Assembly: GCA_046598525.1 (NCBI GenBank)
Contig: JBKJIJ010000008.1
Span: forward strand, 248,001 to 312,000
Origin: Methylotenera_A sp046598525
GTDB lineage: Bacteria; Pseudomonadota; Gammaproteobacteria; Burkholderiales; Methylophilaceae
DNA length: 64,000 bases
Reading direction: 5' to 3'
Position numbers and translations under genes: made by a program. The notes under the pieces are model-generated. The model was not told where the DNA came from, made no database searches, and was given only the letters and a program-made list of their open reading frames with translations. Below, piece after piece: positions 42,474-51,631 of this stretch (its first letter is position 1; each line of letters starts with the position of its first letter).

Positions 42474-42926
42474 ATGCGCAAAATGGATAGCTTACTTCAT
42501 CACAAAAACCTGCAAAATAGCCAGCTGGGCGCTTTAACGCAACAATTGCAATCTCACCAGTTATTACAGCGATTTTGGTTGGCTGCTTGCCCACAATTAT
42601 TAAGTCAATTAAGCACTGTTGGCAGCTTAAATAATGGTCAATTAAGTATTTTTGCGCACAGCCCAATTGTGGCTAATAAAATCAAATTAACACAAGCTAA
42701 GCTTTTGACTCAATTACAACTATTGCAAAATACCGTGCCAGCGTTTAGGGATTGTAAAGTTACTGCAATTAGTGTGAAAGTGCAAGTGATATCTCATCCC
42801 AAGGTCGTCGTCCCGCTGCCGCGAAAGCTATCAGAACAAGCGGCTATTAGCCTAAAAAAACTGGCGCAAGATTTAGGCGAATCGCCACTGGCTACCCAAC
42901 TTAAATCGCTGGCTGATAAAACCTAA
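42474..42926 (+). CDS. dciA: DciA family protein (DUF721)
   Basis: A 150-residue protein of the DUF721/DciA family. DciA is the ancestral loader/operator of replicative helicase DnaB. The N-terminal KH-like fold (FWLAACPQLLSQLSTVGSLNNGQLSIFA, then KLTQAKLLTQLQ) is present; the C-terminal ~45 residues are more variable, rich in Lys and Pro, as is usual. An upstream secA-side location, next to M23 and secA, is a recurring gene order in betaproteobacteria. A terminator lies at 43054-43083. Confidence 0.75.
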   Translation: MRKMDSLLHHKNLQNSQLGALTQQLQSHQLLQRFWLAACPQLLSQLSTVGSLNNGQLSIFAHSPIVANKIKLTQAKLLTQLQLLQNTVPAFRDCKVTAISVKVQVISHPKVVVPLPRKLSEQAAISLKKLAQDLGESPLATQLKSLADKT

Positions 42927-42979
42927 AGTACATCTAATCTACTTTTAAGCTTAAATTGCATCAATGTATGCGGCTATTG

Positions 42980-43005
42980 GCCTAGATTTGCAAGGCAATC
43001 TAGGC
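42980..43005 (+). other. Stem-loop after dciA, possibly terminator-related
   Basis: GCCTAGATT (42980-42988) pairs perfectly with AATCTAGGC (42997-43005) over an 8-base loop, followed by GCAAAAAAATT but no T-run. It may be a repeat or an RNA-processing site. The rest of the 337-base gap to hppA holds a terminator and the hppA leader only. Confidence 0.45.
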
Positions 43006-43053
43006 GCAAAAAAATTAACTGCCCAATTAGTTGTATATCAAATATTATTATTT

Positions 43054-43083
43054 AAACCGATTGTTTTATATCGGTTTTTTTTT
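43054..43083 (+). terminator. Rho-independent terminator after dciA
   Basis: AAACCGAT (43054-43061) pairs with ATCGGTTT (43070-43077), followed by a run of T residues to 43083. About 130 bases after the dciA stop. Confidence 0.8.
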
Positions 43084-43262
43084 AGTAGTTTCAATCCCAT
43101 CAACTGTGTTGTCGTGCCGCATTTTTAGTGCCATAATGCCTTGGCTTGTTACAAAATAATTACATTATTTACAACTCGTTAGCAATATCAAAGTCGTAAT
43201 TTTTAATTAATTTGCACGTCGATGTCGTTTCAGATTTATTCAATAATAGATAGGGAGAAGTC

Positions 43263-45296
43263 ATGTCAGTCGCATTAATAATAACCATTGCAGCCGCTAT
43301 TTTGGCCGTACTTTACGGCGTACTAATGAGTAAATGGATTACCAATTTGCCAGCCGGCAACGCACGCATGCAAGAAATTGCTGGTGCCATTCAACAAGGC
43401 GCCGCCGCCTATTTAGCCAGACAATACAAAACAATTGCCATTGTAGGTGTGGTTTTAGCGGCATTAGTGGCCTACTTTTTAGGCACTACTACAGCCATTG
43501 GCTTTGTTGTAGGAGCGGTATTATCAGGCGCATGTGGATTTATCGGCATGAATGTATCGGTAAAAGCCAATGTGCGCACTGCACAAGCGGCCACAAACGG
43601 CATTGCCCCTGCGTTTGATGTGGCATTTAAAGGTGGCGCGGTAACTGGCATGCTGGTGGTAGGCTTGGGCTTGCTAGGCGTGGCTGGTTTTTACTGGTTT
43701 TTGGGTGCCGAAAACGCAACCAACCTAGACCCATTAATTGGCTTGGCTTTTGGCTCATCCCTTATCTCAATCTTTGCGCGTTTAGGTGGCGGTATCTTTA
43801 CTAAGGGTGCGGATGTTGGCGCAGACTTGGTAGGTAAAGTAGAAGCTGGTATTCCAGAAGATGATCCGCGCAACCCAGCAGTGATTGCGGATAACGTAGG
43901 TGATAACGTAGGCGATTGTGCTGGTATGGCAGCCGATTTGTTTGAAACTTACGCGGTAACTTTAATCGCCACCATGGTGTTAGGCGGCTTGTTGATTACC
44001 GATTCTGGCGCTAACGGCATTATTTACCCATTGATGTTGGGCGCGGTTTCAATTGTTGCATCCATTGTTGGCTGCTTCTTTGTTAAAGCATCACCTGGCA
44101 TGAAAAACGTGATGCCAGCTCTTTATAAAGGCTTAGCCGTAGCAGGCGTTTTATCCTTAATCGCGTTCTATTTTGTTACGCAGCAATTGTTTCCGCAAGG
44201 CTTAACAGCAGGTGATTTAACCATTTCCGCCAATCAATTATTTGGCTCATGCGCAGTGGGTTTAGTGTTAACAGCCGCGTTGGTGTGGATTACCGAATAC
44301 TACACAGGTACGCAGTACGCCCCTGTACAGCATGTGGCGCAAGCTTCAACCACAGGGCACGCCACTAATATTATTGCAGGCATTGGTATTTCAATGAAAT
44401 CAACCGCTTGGCCAGTGCTTTCAGTGTGTTTAGCCATTTGGACGTCTTATCATTTAGGTGGCTTGTATGGCATCGCGATTGCGGCTACGTCCATGTTAAG
44501 CATGGCTGGCATTGTAGTGGCGTTAGATGCTTACGGACCAATTACCGATAACGCAGGCGGCATTGCCGAAATGGCTGGCTTACCAAAAGAAGTGCGCGAT
44601 GTAACCGACCCGTTAGATGCAGTGGGTAACACCACAAAAGCGGTCACCAAAGGCTACGCCATTGGCTCTGCTGGCTTGGCAGCGTTGGTATTATTTGCCG
44701 ATTACACGCACAAATTAGAAGGCGCTGGCATTGATGTAAAGTTTGATTTAAGCGACCCAATGGTGATTATCGGCTTATTTATTGGTGGCTTAATCCCATT
44801 CCTATTCGCTGCCATGGCGATGGAAGCGGTTGGCCGCGCCGCTGGTGCAGTGGTAGAAGAAGTGCGCCGCCAGTTCCGCGATATTAAAGGCATTATGGAA
44901 GGCACAGCCAAGCCAGAATACGGCAAAGCGGTAGATATGCTGACCACGGCGGCGATTAAAGAAATGATGATTCCGTCATTACTACCAGTAGCTGTGCCAA
45001 TTGCAGTCGGCTTGCTATTAGGCCCTGTGGCATTGGGTGGCTTATTAATGGGCACCATTGTGACCGGCTTATTTGTGGCGATTTCAATGTGTACAGGCGG
45101 TGGCGCTTGGGATAATGCCAAAAAATACATTGAAGATGGCAACCACGGCGGCAAAGGTTCAGACGCACATAAAGCCGCTGTCACTGGCGACACCGTGGGT
45201 GACCCATACAAAGATACAGCAGGCCCAGCGGTGAATCCATTGATTAAAATTATTAATATTGTGGCACTGTTGATTGTGCCATTGCTACACGTTTAG
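43263..45296 (+). CDS. hppA: Proton-translocating pyrophosphatase, K+-insensitive type
   Basis: A 677-residue membrane pyrophosphatase with about 16 hydrophobic segments. It uses PPi hydrolysis to pump protons. The substrate site DVGADLVGKVE, the acidic motifs DNVGDNVGDCAGMAADLFE and DNAGGIAEM, and the C-terminal GDTVGDPYKDTAGPA are all intact. The GNTTKA sequence has the Lys that marks the K+-insensitive class; K+-dependent enzymes have Ala there. Start ATG at 43263 with a good GGGAGA site about 7 bases upstream. A soluble pyrophosphatase (ppa) is found 6 kb away, so the cell has both ways of using PPi. Confidence 0.97.
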   Translation: MSVALIITIAAAILAVLYGVLMSKWITNLPAGNARMQEIAGAIQQGAAAYLARQYKTIAIVGVVLAALVAYFLGTTTAIGFVVGAVLSGACGFIGMNVSVKANVRTAQAATNGIAPAFDVAFKGGAVTGMLVVGLGLLGVAGFYWFLGAENATNLDPLIGLAFGSSLISIFARLGGGIFTKGADVGADLVGKVEAGIPEDDPRNPAVIADNVGDNVGDCAGMAADLFETYAVTLIATMVLGGLLITDSGANGIIYPLMLGAVSIVASIVGCFFVKASPGMKNVMPALYKGLAVAGVLSLIAFYFVTQQLFPQGLTAGDLTISANQLFGSCAVGLVLTAALVWITEYYTGTQYAPVQHVAQASTTGHATNIIAGIGISMKSTAWPVLSVCLAIWTSYHLGGLYGIAIAATSMLSMAGIVVALDAYGPITDNAGGIAEMAGLPKEVRDVTDPLDAVGNTTKAVTKGYAIGSAGLAALVLFADYTHKLEGAGIDVKFDLSDPMVIIGLFIGGLIPFLFAAMAMEAVGRAAGAVVEEVRRQFRDIKGIMEGTAKPEYGKAVDMLTTAAIKEMMIPSLLPVAVPIAVGLLLGPVALGGLLMGTIVTGLFVAISMCTGGGAWDNAKKYIEDGNHGGKGSDAHKAAVTGDTVGDPYKDTAGPAVNPLIKIINIVALLIVPLLHV

Positions 45297-45317
45297 TTTT
45301 ACAAAGCTGTTAGCAGT

Positions 45318-45345
45318 AAAAAAGCCAGTTCAAGCTGGCTTTTTT
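45318..45345 (+). terminator. Rho-independent terminator after hppA
   Basis: AAAAAAGCCAG (45318-45328) pairs with CTGGCTTTTTT (45335-45345) around TTCAAG. Strong, symmetrical A/T flanks. Confidence 0.9.
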
Positions 45346-45417
45346 ATTGTTATAAGCTTGACTTTCATTAAACGACTGGACTAAACTTAGCTAACATTAA
45401 CTTTAAAAGAAAATATC

Positions 45418-45657
45418 ATGCAAACTGTGAATATTCATGAAGCAAAAACTCAACTGTCGCGTTACGTAGATCAAGCAGCAGGTGGTGAAGAAGTGATTAT
45501 TGCTCGTGCAGGAAAGCCCATTGCGCGCCTTGTCTCACTTCAAACAGCAAAAAAATGGCGTCAACTCGGCTTAGGTAAAGCTAGCTATACGTTACCAGCT
45601 AATTTTGATAATTTGCACGCAGACGAAATACTAGTAATGTTTGAAAACAACAATTAG
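45418..45657 (+). CDS. Phd/YefM-type antitoxin
   Basis: A 79-residue antitoxin of the Phd/YefM family: NIHEAKTQLSRYVDQAAGGEEVIIARAGKPIARLV is the DNA-binding N-terminal fold. The C-terminal ~35 residues are the toxin-binding tail. It is directly followed, 2 bases later, by a PIN-domain toxin, the standard order. Phd-type antitoxins also repress their own promoter; upstream bases between the hppA terminator and its ATG would be the operator. Confidence 0.9.
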   Translation: MQTVNIHEAKTQLSRYVDQAAGGEEVIIARAGKPIARLVSLQTAKKWRQLGLGKASYTLPANFDNLHADEILVMFENNN

Positions 45658-45659
45658 GT

Positions 45660-46064
45660 ATGGCGCAAACTTACCTGTTAGATAGTAATATTTTGCTGTG
45701 CGCCTTAATTGCGCCACAACGGTTAAATGATAGTGTTAAAGCAATACTGTGCGATGCTGAAAACACTATTTATTTTAGCGCCGCAAGCATTTGGGAAATC
45801 GCGATTAAAAGCAGCTTAAATAAGGCAGACTTTAATTTTTCGGCTGAAAATATTCACAAACTTGCGATAGAAACTGGCTTTACTGAACTCACCATACAAT
45901 CTAATCACACATTTGCGGTAGCTAATATGTTGTGGCACCACCGCGACCCTTTTGATAGATTGCTTATTGCACAAACACTTGCACTGCCAGCTTACTTTTT
46001 GACAAGCGATAGCCAACTAAAACTATATTCTGAGCTTATTCAACTTGTTGAAATTAGAACTTGA
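45660..46064 (+). CDS. PIN-domain toxin (VapC-like)
   Basis: A 134-residue PIN-domain ribonuclease toxin. Acidic active-site residues: D8 in LLDSNILL, E in SIWEIAIKS, and D in HHRDPFDRLLIAQ. The pattern is of the PhdC/VapC subgroup that pairs with Phd/YefM antitoxins. It would cut RNA and slow growth unless bound by the antitoxin. It converges with ppc (stop 46082), 17 bases apart. Confidence 0.9.
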   Translation: MAQTYLLDSNILLCALIAPQRLNDSVKAILCDAENTIYFSAASIWEIAIKSSLNKADFNFSAENIHKLAIETGFTELTIQSNHTFAVANMLWHHRDPFDRLLIAQTLALPAYFLTSDSQLKLYSELIQLVEIRT

Positions 46065-46081
46065 TATTATTGATGTCAAGT

Positions 46082-48874
46082 TTAACCCGTATTTCTTAGC
46101 CCAGCCGCAATCCCATTAATCGTCAATTGAATCGCCAGTTTCAATTTATCATCCGCTTCGCCTGCACGGTAGCGTTTAATTAGCTCTACTTGCAGATGAT
46201 TTAGCGGGTCTAAATACGGCAAACGATTGCGAATGGAATAAGCCAGCGTTGGGTTGCTATTTAAGCGTTCTGTGCAACCTTGCAACAAATTAAGCGCCTG
46301 CGTAGTGAGCACATACTCTGCTTCTATACGGCTAAAAATCGTCTCTCTTAGCTGTTTATCGGTTACCAAGTGTGCATAATGGCGCGCTACTACTAAATCG
46401 GTTTTGGCTAACACCATATCCACATTGGCGATTAAGGTTTTAAAGAGCGGCCAAACTTCTAGCATTTCTTGCAGGTTTTTTAGGCGGCCTTCATATGCAA
46501 TTTCATCTTGATGCAAATATTGATGTATGGCGCTACCTAAGCCATACCAACCCGGCAATAAAAGTCGGCATTGGCCCCAAGAGAATCCCCAAGGTATCGC
46601 GCGCAAATCTTCAATACGGCGCGTGGATTTTCTGGCGGCGGGGCGGCTGCCAATATTTAACTCAGCGATTTCTGAAATGGGCGTTGCGCTAAAAAAGTAA
46701 TCGGCAAATCCGGGTGTTTCGTAAACCAAACTGCGGTAGCTGGTCATGGCTGTGGTGGATAAATCTTCCATCACTACTTCAAACATGCGCCTTTTGGGCG
46801 TGCTTAATGACATTTCTGGCAATAAGGTGGCATCAATAGTGGCAGCCACCAGCGTTTCTAAATGCTGGCGCCCTACTTTTGCATCGGCATATTTATTGGC
46901 GATAATTTCGCCTTGCTCGGTTAAGCGGATTTGCCCGTCTACCGTTCCGCTGGGCTGCGCCATAATAGCCTGATAAGTGGGCCCACCGCCGCGCCCAACC
47001 GTACCGCCGCGGCCATGAAACAGTCGTAATTTAATCTTAGCTTGGCTAAATAACTCAACTAGCGAAACCTCTGCTTTGTACAACTCCCAATTAGAGGTTA
47101 AAAAGCCGCCATCTTTATTGCTATCCGAATAGCCCAGCATAATTTCTTGCTCATTGCCTTGGTTGCGCAACACATAGCGAATGCCCAGCAAGCTTAACCA
47201 CTGCCCCATAATCATCGGCGCGTTGCGCAAATCGGCAATGGTTTCAAATAAGGGCACGATATTCAGCGCCAACTGGATTTTTTGCGAACCCCAAACGCCT
47301 TTTAGCAAGCCCGTTTCTTTTTGCAAAAGCGCTACTTCTAATAAATCCGATAGCGTTTCGGTGTGCGAAATAATGTATTGCTTAATAGTGCGGCTGCCGA
47401 ATTTTTGCTTAATATCGCGCGCCTTATTCAGCACATCAATTTCGGTGTGCACCAACTCAGAATACTGTTGATATGGTGAAAACAACAAGCGCGGCTGTTT
47501 TAACTCATCCAATAAGGTCTTAATTTTTTCATCTTCAGTCAGCTCATCATATTCAAAATCGTAGCCCGCTTTATTGAATAACTCTTTAATCACCGCCTCA
47601 TGCACGTCTGACGATTGCCGAATATCCACAGTCGCCAAGTGAAAACCAAACGTTTCAATGGCTTTGGTTAGCTTGCCCAAACGCGCATAAATCAGCGCCT
47701 CGCCACCAAATTCTTTTAATGAATTCACCAGAACATTTAAATCGGCCAGCAAATCACTGGCATGAGGATATGGCACCGCTTGGTTGGCATTTTCGCGCAA
47801 TTCCAGTTGCGGCAACAATTGCTTAGACGTTGCAATCAAGCGGTCGTAAATGCCATTAAGCGCCAGCCGATAAGGCTCATCCAAGCGATGTGGTGATTGG
47901 TCTAGCGATAAATTTGCCAGCACCAACAATGCAGGGCTAACATCAACCAAGCGTGTAGAAATAGACAATTCACGCCGCAATGCATCCAGCTGTTTTAGGT
48001 AAAACTTAAACGCGGTTGCGCTTTGCATGTCAACCGCTTGGCTAAGCGTAGCGCCATTCACAAATGGATTACCATCGCGATCGCCGCCTATCCAGCTGCC
48101 CATTTGTAAAAAACTGGGCAATTGAAACGGTTTTTCTAGTTCTGTATAGTGTTTATTTAAATCGCGCTCTAAATCTTGCAGAATTTCTGGAATCACATTT
48201 AAAAACGTGGTTTCGTAATAGCTCAGCGCGTTTTCAATTTCGTTGACTACAGTGAGTTTTGAAAATCGCACAATGCGCGTTTGCCATAGTGAGCAAACAG
48301 CGGCTTGAATCAACAAATCGTTATTTTCCAGCTCACGTTTAGAGATTAAATTGGCGCGCTCTGCCAGCAAAAAAGATAGCTTATGCTCAATATCCAAAAT
48401 GCTTTTGCGCTGAACCTCAGTGGGGTGGGCGGTTAACACAGGCGAAACCAGCGCGTCTTTAAAAAACGCTTCTACCGCCGCAAAAGGCAAGGCTTGGCGC
48501 GCAATTTCATCGACAGAATATGCCAGCATGCCAGCTGCTAATTGGTCCTCATTCAAACGCGTTTGTTGGCGCGCAAATAAATCTTCGGCAATATTCACCA
48601 AATGTTTAAAGTAACTAAAAGCGCGCACCACCGAAATAGTTTGCTGCGGCGATAAATTTTTAAGCAACTTTTCTAACGCTAACGTGGCTGTTTGATCGTT
48701 TTCGCGATGAAACTTTACCGCCGCCTGACGGATATTTTCAATTAAATCAAAGGTGGCTTGGCCATCTTTAGCCAAAATGGTCGCACCCAGCACATGGCCC
48801 AAATAGCGGATATTATTTTTTAAACCTGAATTTTGTTGATTTAGCTTGATGGCTTGCATTGATGTGTCGTTCAT
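46082..48874 (-). CDS. ppc: Phosphoenolpyruvate carboxylase
   Basis: A 930-residue enzyme that carboxylates PEP to oxaloacetate, replenishing the TCA intermediates and, in methylotrophs, fixing bicarbonate. Catalytic histidine region LTAHPTEVQRKSILD, GSWIGGDRDGNPFVN, the LFHGRGGTVGRGGGP loop with key Arg/Gly residues and the C-terminal RNTG that forms the aspartate site are all intact. About the usual size (880-950). It lies alone on its strand, with an AT-rich, terminator-bearing gap upstream. Confidence 0.98.
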   Translation of the reverse strand: MNDTSMQAIKLNQQNSGLKNNIRYLGHVLGATILAKDGQATFDLIENIRQAAVKFHRENDQTATLALEKLLKNLSPQQTISVVRAFSYFKHLVNIAEDLFARQQTRLNEDQLAAGMLAYSVDEIARQALPFAAVEAFFKDALVSPVLTAHPTEVQRKSILDIEHKLSFLLAERANLISKRELENNDLLIQAAVCSLWQTRIVRFSKLTVVNEIENALSYYETTFLNVIPEILQDLERDLNKHYTELEKPFQLPSFLQMGSWIGGDRDGNPFVNGATLSQAVDMQSATAFKFYLKQLDALRRELSISTRLVDVSPALLVLANLSLDQSPHRLDEPYRLALNGIYDRLIATSKQLLPQLELRENANQAVPYPHASDLLADLNVLVNSLKEFGGEALIYARLGKLTKAIETFGFHLATVDIRQSSDVHEAVIKELFNKAGYDFEYDELTEDEKIKTLLDELKQPRLLFSPYQQYSELVHTEIDVLNKARDIKQKFGSRTIKQYIISHTETLSDLLEVALLQKETGLLKGVWGSQKIQLALNIVPLFETIADLRNAPMIMGQWLSLLGIRYVLRNQGNEQEIMLGYSDSNKDGGFLTSNWELYKAEVSLVELFSQAKIKLRLFHGRGGTVGRGGGPTYQAIMAQPSGTVDGQIRLTEQGEIIANKYADAKVGRQHLETLVAATIDATLLPEMSLSTPKRRMFEVVMEDLSTTAMTSYRSLVYETPGFADYFFSATPISEIAELNIGSRPAARKSTRRIEDLRAIPWGFSWGQCRLLLPGWYGLGSAIHQYLHQDEIAYEGRLKNLQEMLEVWPLFKTLIANVDMVLAKTDLVVARHYAHLVTDKQLRETIFSRIEAEYVLTTQALNLLQGCTERLNSNPTLAYSIRNRLPYLDPLNHLQVELIKRYRAGEADDKLKLAIQLTINGIAAGLRNTG

Positions 48875-49052
48875 ATAATTGCCGTTTAACGTTATTATTT
48901 AAACAATATAAGCAACATCTACACCATGCATAAAATCAATAATAAATACATTAAAAACAATTAGTTATATTTTAACTGCTTAATAATTCAGTTTTAGCTG
49001 CACGTTTTTTGTGCAAGTTAAGCAATGATTTAATATTAAGGTGCAGGCAACT

Positions 49053-49095
49053 GAACGCAAAAAGGCGAACGCAAAATGGCGAACGCAAAAAAGGC
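49053..49095. repeat. Three 14-base tandem units before the ppa terminator
   Basis: GAACGCAAAAAGGC, GAACGCAAAATGGC and GAACGCAAAAAAGGC lie head to tail. The last overlaps the A-tract of the terminator. A small slipped-strand expansion in the ppc/ppa gap (48875-49152), which otherwise holds no gene. Confidence 0.7.
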
Positions 49096-49113
49096 AGCCT
49101 AAGCTGCCTTTTT
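49087..49113 (-). terminator. Rho-independent terminator after ppa
   Basis: AAAAAAGGCAGC (49087-49098) pairs with GCTGCCTTTTT (49103-49113) around a CTAA loop. On the minus strand it gives a T-run of six after the stem, 40 bases past the ppa stop. Confidence 0.88.
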
Positions 49114-49152
49114 AATTGCGCATTTAAAGCGCATTTAAACCATCAAAAATGA

Positions 49153-49701
49153 TTAAAATGCTGGTTTAACTTCCGCATTATTGTAATTAGCAACACCGTC
49201 TAAAATTTCTTTTTTAGCCGCCTCAATATCGCCCCAGCCGTTAATTTTCACCCATTTGCCTTTGTCTAAATCTTTATAATGCTCAAAAAAGTGAGAAATC
49301 ATTTCTAAACGCCATGTTGAAACGTCGGTATGGCTTTTTAAATGGCCATATAAACCACAAACTTTAGGCACTGGCACGGCAAACACTTTCGCGTCCATGC
49401 CGGCTTCATCTTCCATTAACAACACGCCAAGTGGGCGGCAACGCACCACAACGCCTGGAATCAATGGCACTGGCGTCATGACTAACACGTCTACTGGGTC
49501 GCCATCATCGGCCAAGGTGTGCGGAATGTAGCCGTAATTGGTTGGATATTGCATAGCAGTACCCATAAAACGGTCTACAAAAATCGCGCCGCTGTCTTTA
49601 TCCACTTCATATTTAACAGGGTCGCCTTGCATAGGAATTTCGATAATAACGTTGAAATCATTGGGTAAATCTAAGCCAGATGGCACTTGGTTTAACGACA
49701 T
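49153..49701 (-). CDS. ppa: Inorganic pyrophosphatase, soluble family I
   Basis: A 182-residue cytoplasmic enzyme that hydrolyses PPi to phosphate with Mg. Signature: YEVDKDSGAIFVDRF, YPTNYGYIPHTLADDGDPVDVLVMTP (the PPase motif with its Asp residues) and KVFAVP. Length is typical. It is the minus-strand neighbour of ppc. Together with the membrane HppA upstream it shows two fates for PPi: heat or proton gradient. Confidence 0.97.
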   Translation of the reverse strand: MSLNQVPSGLDLPNDFNVIIEIPMQGDPVKYEVDKDSGAIFVDRFMGTAMQYPTNYGYIPHTLADDGDPVDVLVMTPVPLIPGVVVRCRPLGVLLMEDEAGMDAKVFAVPVPKVCGLYGHLKSHTDVSTWRLEMISHFFEHYKDLDKGKWVKINGWGDIEAAKKEILDGVANYNNAEVKPAF

Positions 49702-49791
49702 AATGAGAACAGCCTTTACGTAAAAAACGGCATTATACGTGACAAATGTAAATGCTTGATTGCTAAAAATTGAAATTTGTTGGGCGCTTGC

Positions 49792-50421
49792 TTACTGGCG
49801 CTTAGAAAATGTGACCCAAACTTTGCTTAAAACAAAAAACACAATCACCAACGCCAAACCCATGATGGTAATTGCACCCAGATGATTTTTAACCAATGGG
49901 ATATTGCCAAAAAAATAACCCGCCAAAACGCAAATTAGCACCCAAATAATAGACCCAAGTGATGCTGAACGCACAAATTTAAAAAAGTGCATTTGCGTTA
50001 AGCCGGCCAAAAACGGCGCAACCGTGCGTATAACCGGTAAAAATGGCGAAAACAAAAAGCCTTTTTCGCCATGTAAATCATAAAACACGCGGGTTTTATC
50101 GATTGCCGCTTGATTAGGCCATTTTAAAAAATCCACAAAAAATGCCTGCCCCAGCGTTTTGCCTAAAAAATAGCCGCTGATATTACCCAATGCCGCCGCT
50201 GTAATCAGCACGGCAATTAATAAGCCAATATTCAACATGGATGCCGCCCAAACCGCGCCGCACACAAACAAAAATGGATTACTGGGCAGAAAAAACAGCG
50301 GCAATATGCCAATTTGTAAAAAAACCACGCCAAACAAAATGAAATAAACCAGATTGGCGTGCATGGCGACTAAATCAGGCAAATGCGCATCAAAATTGAG
50401 AATCATTTGCCAAATTTCCAT
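49792..50421 (-). CDS. DedA-family membrane protein (VTT domain)
   Basis: A 209-residue inner-membrane protein with about five hydrophobic segments. DedA proteins are membrane-homeostasis factors, and some act as polyprenyl-phosphate or lipid flippases. Family motifs: FLPSNPFLFVCGAVWA, GNISGYFLGKTLG, and FSPFLPVIRTVAPFLAGLTQMHFFKF, including the conserved Arg-containing RTVAPF. The ATG at 50421 overlaps the stop codon of the DUF1232 gene (TAATG), so translation is coupled. Confidence 0.9.
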   Translation of the reverse strand: MEIWQMILNFDAHLPDLVAMHANLVYFILFGVVFLQIGILPLFFLPSNPFLFVCGAVWAASMLNIGLLIAVLITAAALGNISGYFLGKTLGQAFFVDFLKWPNQAAIDKTRVFYDLHGEKGFLFSPFLPVIRTVAPFLAGLTQMHFFKFVRSASLGSIIWVLICVLAGYFFGNIPLVKNHLGAITIMGLALVIVFFVLSKVWVTFSKRQ

Positions 50422-50705
50422 TACGTTGGTACCGTCGCTATTTCTGCCCTGCATTCCGCCACAATGGCGGCTGGCGTTAATTTTAATGCGCCATACAACA
50501 GCAAAGGAATAATCACCACTTCATCAAGCTGGCCAATTATCGGAAGAAAATCAGGAATTAAATCAAATGGCATCAACAAATAGCCAATGGCCAGCCATAG
50601 CAACGCTTTGGCCAATTTAGGCGTTTGGGGGTGTTTTTGCAGGCGCTGGTAAAAAACAAATTCGGCTTTTAAGCGCGCTGCAATCTGTTTTAGTTTTTCC
50701 ATCAT
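50421..50705 (-). CDS. DUF1232 family small membrane protein
   Basis: A 94-residue protein with a central hydrophobic helix pair around the DUF1232 signature YLLMPFDLIPDFLPIIGQLDEVVIIPLLL. The family is of unknown function. Its ATG overlaps the purC stop (ATGA), and its own stop overlaps the DedA start, so purC, DUF1232 and dedA form a tight translational unit. Confidence 0.9.
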   Translation of the reverse strand: MMEKLKQIAARLKAEFVFYQRLQKHPQTPKLAKALLWLAIGYLLMPFDLIPDFLPIIGQLDEVVIIPLLLYGALKLTPAAIVAECRAEIATVPT

Positions 50706-51628
50706 AAAGATTGAACCAGCTTTTTGCCTGTTAGCTTTTCAAACGCTTCTAAATATTTTTCAGATGTGCGTTGCGCAACTTCATCAGGTAAAGCAGGTGC
50801 TGGCGGCGCTTTATTCCATTGAATGCTTTCCAGCCAATCGCGCACATATTGTTTATCGTAACTGGGTGGATTGCTGCCAACTTTGTAGCTCTCGGCCGGC
50901 CAAAAACGGGATGAATCGGGCGTTAACACTTCATCCATCACATGCAGCACGCCATTGCTATCTAACCCAAATTCAAATTTGGTATCGGCGATAATAATGC
51001 CGCGCGTTAATGCATATTCGGCGGCTTCGCTATAAAGCTGAATCGCTACTTTGGCCACTTTTTCGGCCATATCGGCGCCAATTAATGCAGCGCATTCGGC
51101 CAAACTAATGTTTTCATCATGCTCACCCACCGCGGCTTTTGATGATGGCGTAAAAATCGGTGTGGGTAATTTTGACGCTTCTTGCAAGCCTGCTGGCAAG
51201 GCAATACCGCAAACGGTGCCTTTAGCTTTGTATTCTTTCCAACCGCTACCCACCAAATAACCACGCACAATCGCCTCAATTGGCAAGGGTTTAAGCTTTT
51301 TAACCACCACCGCGCGGCTTAAATTACCTGTGCCTAATTGCGCTTTATCTTCTGCAGAAACAACGGATTCTGGCACAATACCAGTTAAATGGTTAGGTAC
51401 AATATGCTTAAGTTTTTCAAACCAAAAATTGGCCATTTGCGTCAGCATAGCGCCTTTATTGGCAATGCCTGTGGGCAAAATCACATCAAATGCCGATAGC
51501 CTATCGGTGCTAACCAGCAACATAGTGCTGTCATCGATGGCATAAATATCGCGTACTTTTCCTTGATGGATTAAAGTTAAACTCTTAACGTTGCTACTTA
51601 ATATTATTTGTTTCAAATCAAATTCCAA
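50702..51628 (-). CDS. purC: SAICAR synthase (phosphoribosylaminoimidazole-succinocarboxamide synthase)
   Basis: A 308-residue enzyme that joins aspartate to CAIR in purine synthesis, using ATP. It belongs to the longer, yeast-like class. Motifs: LIHQGKVRDIYA, STDRLSAFDVILPTGI, VVKKLKPLPIEAIVRGYLVGSGWKEY, IIADTKFEFGLD and VMDEVLTPDSSRFWP. The start is not certain: TTG at 51628 gives the longest form, and TTG at 51616 has TTGGA 7 bases before it. Three bases separate it from the frameshifted glycosyltransferase gene upstream, which may therefore be in the same transcript. Confidence 0.95.
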   Translation of the reverse strand: MEFDLKQIILSSNVKSLTLIHQGKVRDIYAIDDSTMLLVSTDRLSAFDVILPTGIANKGAMLTQMANFWFEKLKHIVPNHLTGIVPESVVSAEDKAQLGTGNLSRAVVVKKLKPLPIEAIVRGYLVGSGWKEYKAKGTVCGIALPAGLQEASKLPTPIFTPSSKAAVGEHDENISLAECAALIGADMAEKVAKVAIQLYSEAAEYALTRGIIIADTKFEFGLDSNGVLHVMDEVLTPDSSRFWPAESYKVGSNPPSYDKQYVRDWLESIQWNKAPPAPALPDEVAQRTSEKYLEAFEKLTGKKLVQSL

Positions 51629-51631
51629 AGC

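Noticed and set aside
45517..45540. A further copy of the long hairpin repeat core (GCGCGCCTTGTCT) inside the antitoxin gene
   Set aside because: Only about 13 bases match; it encodes the conserved IARLVS of the Phd family and has no paired arms.
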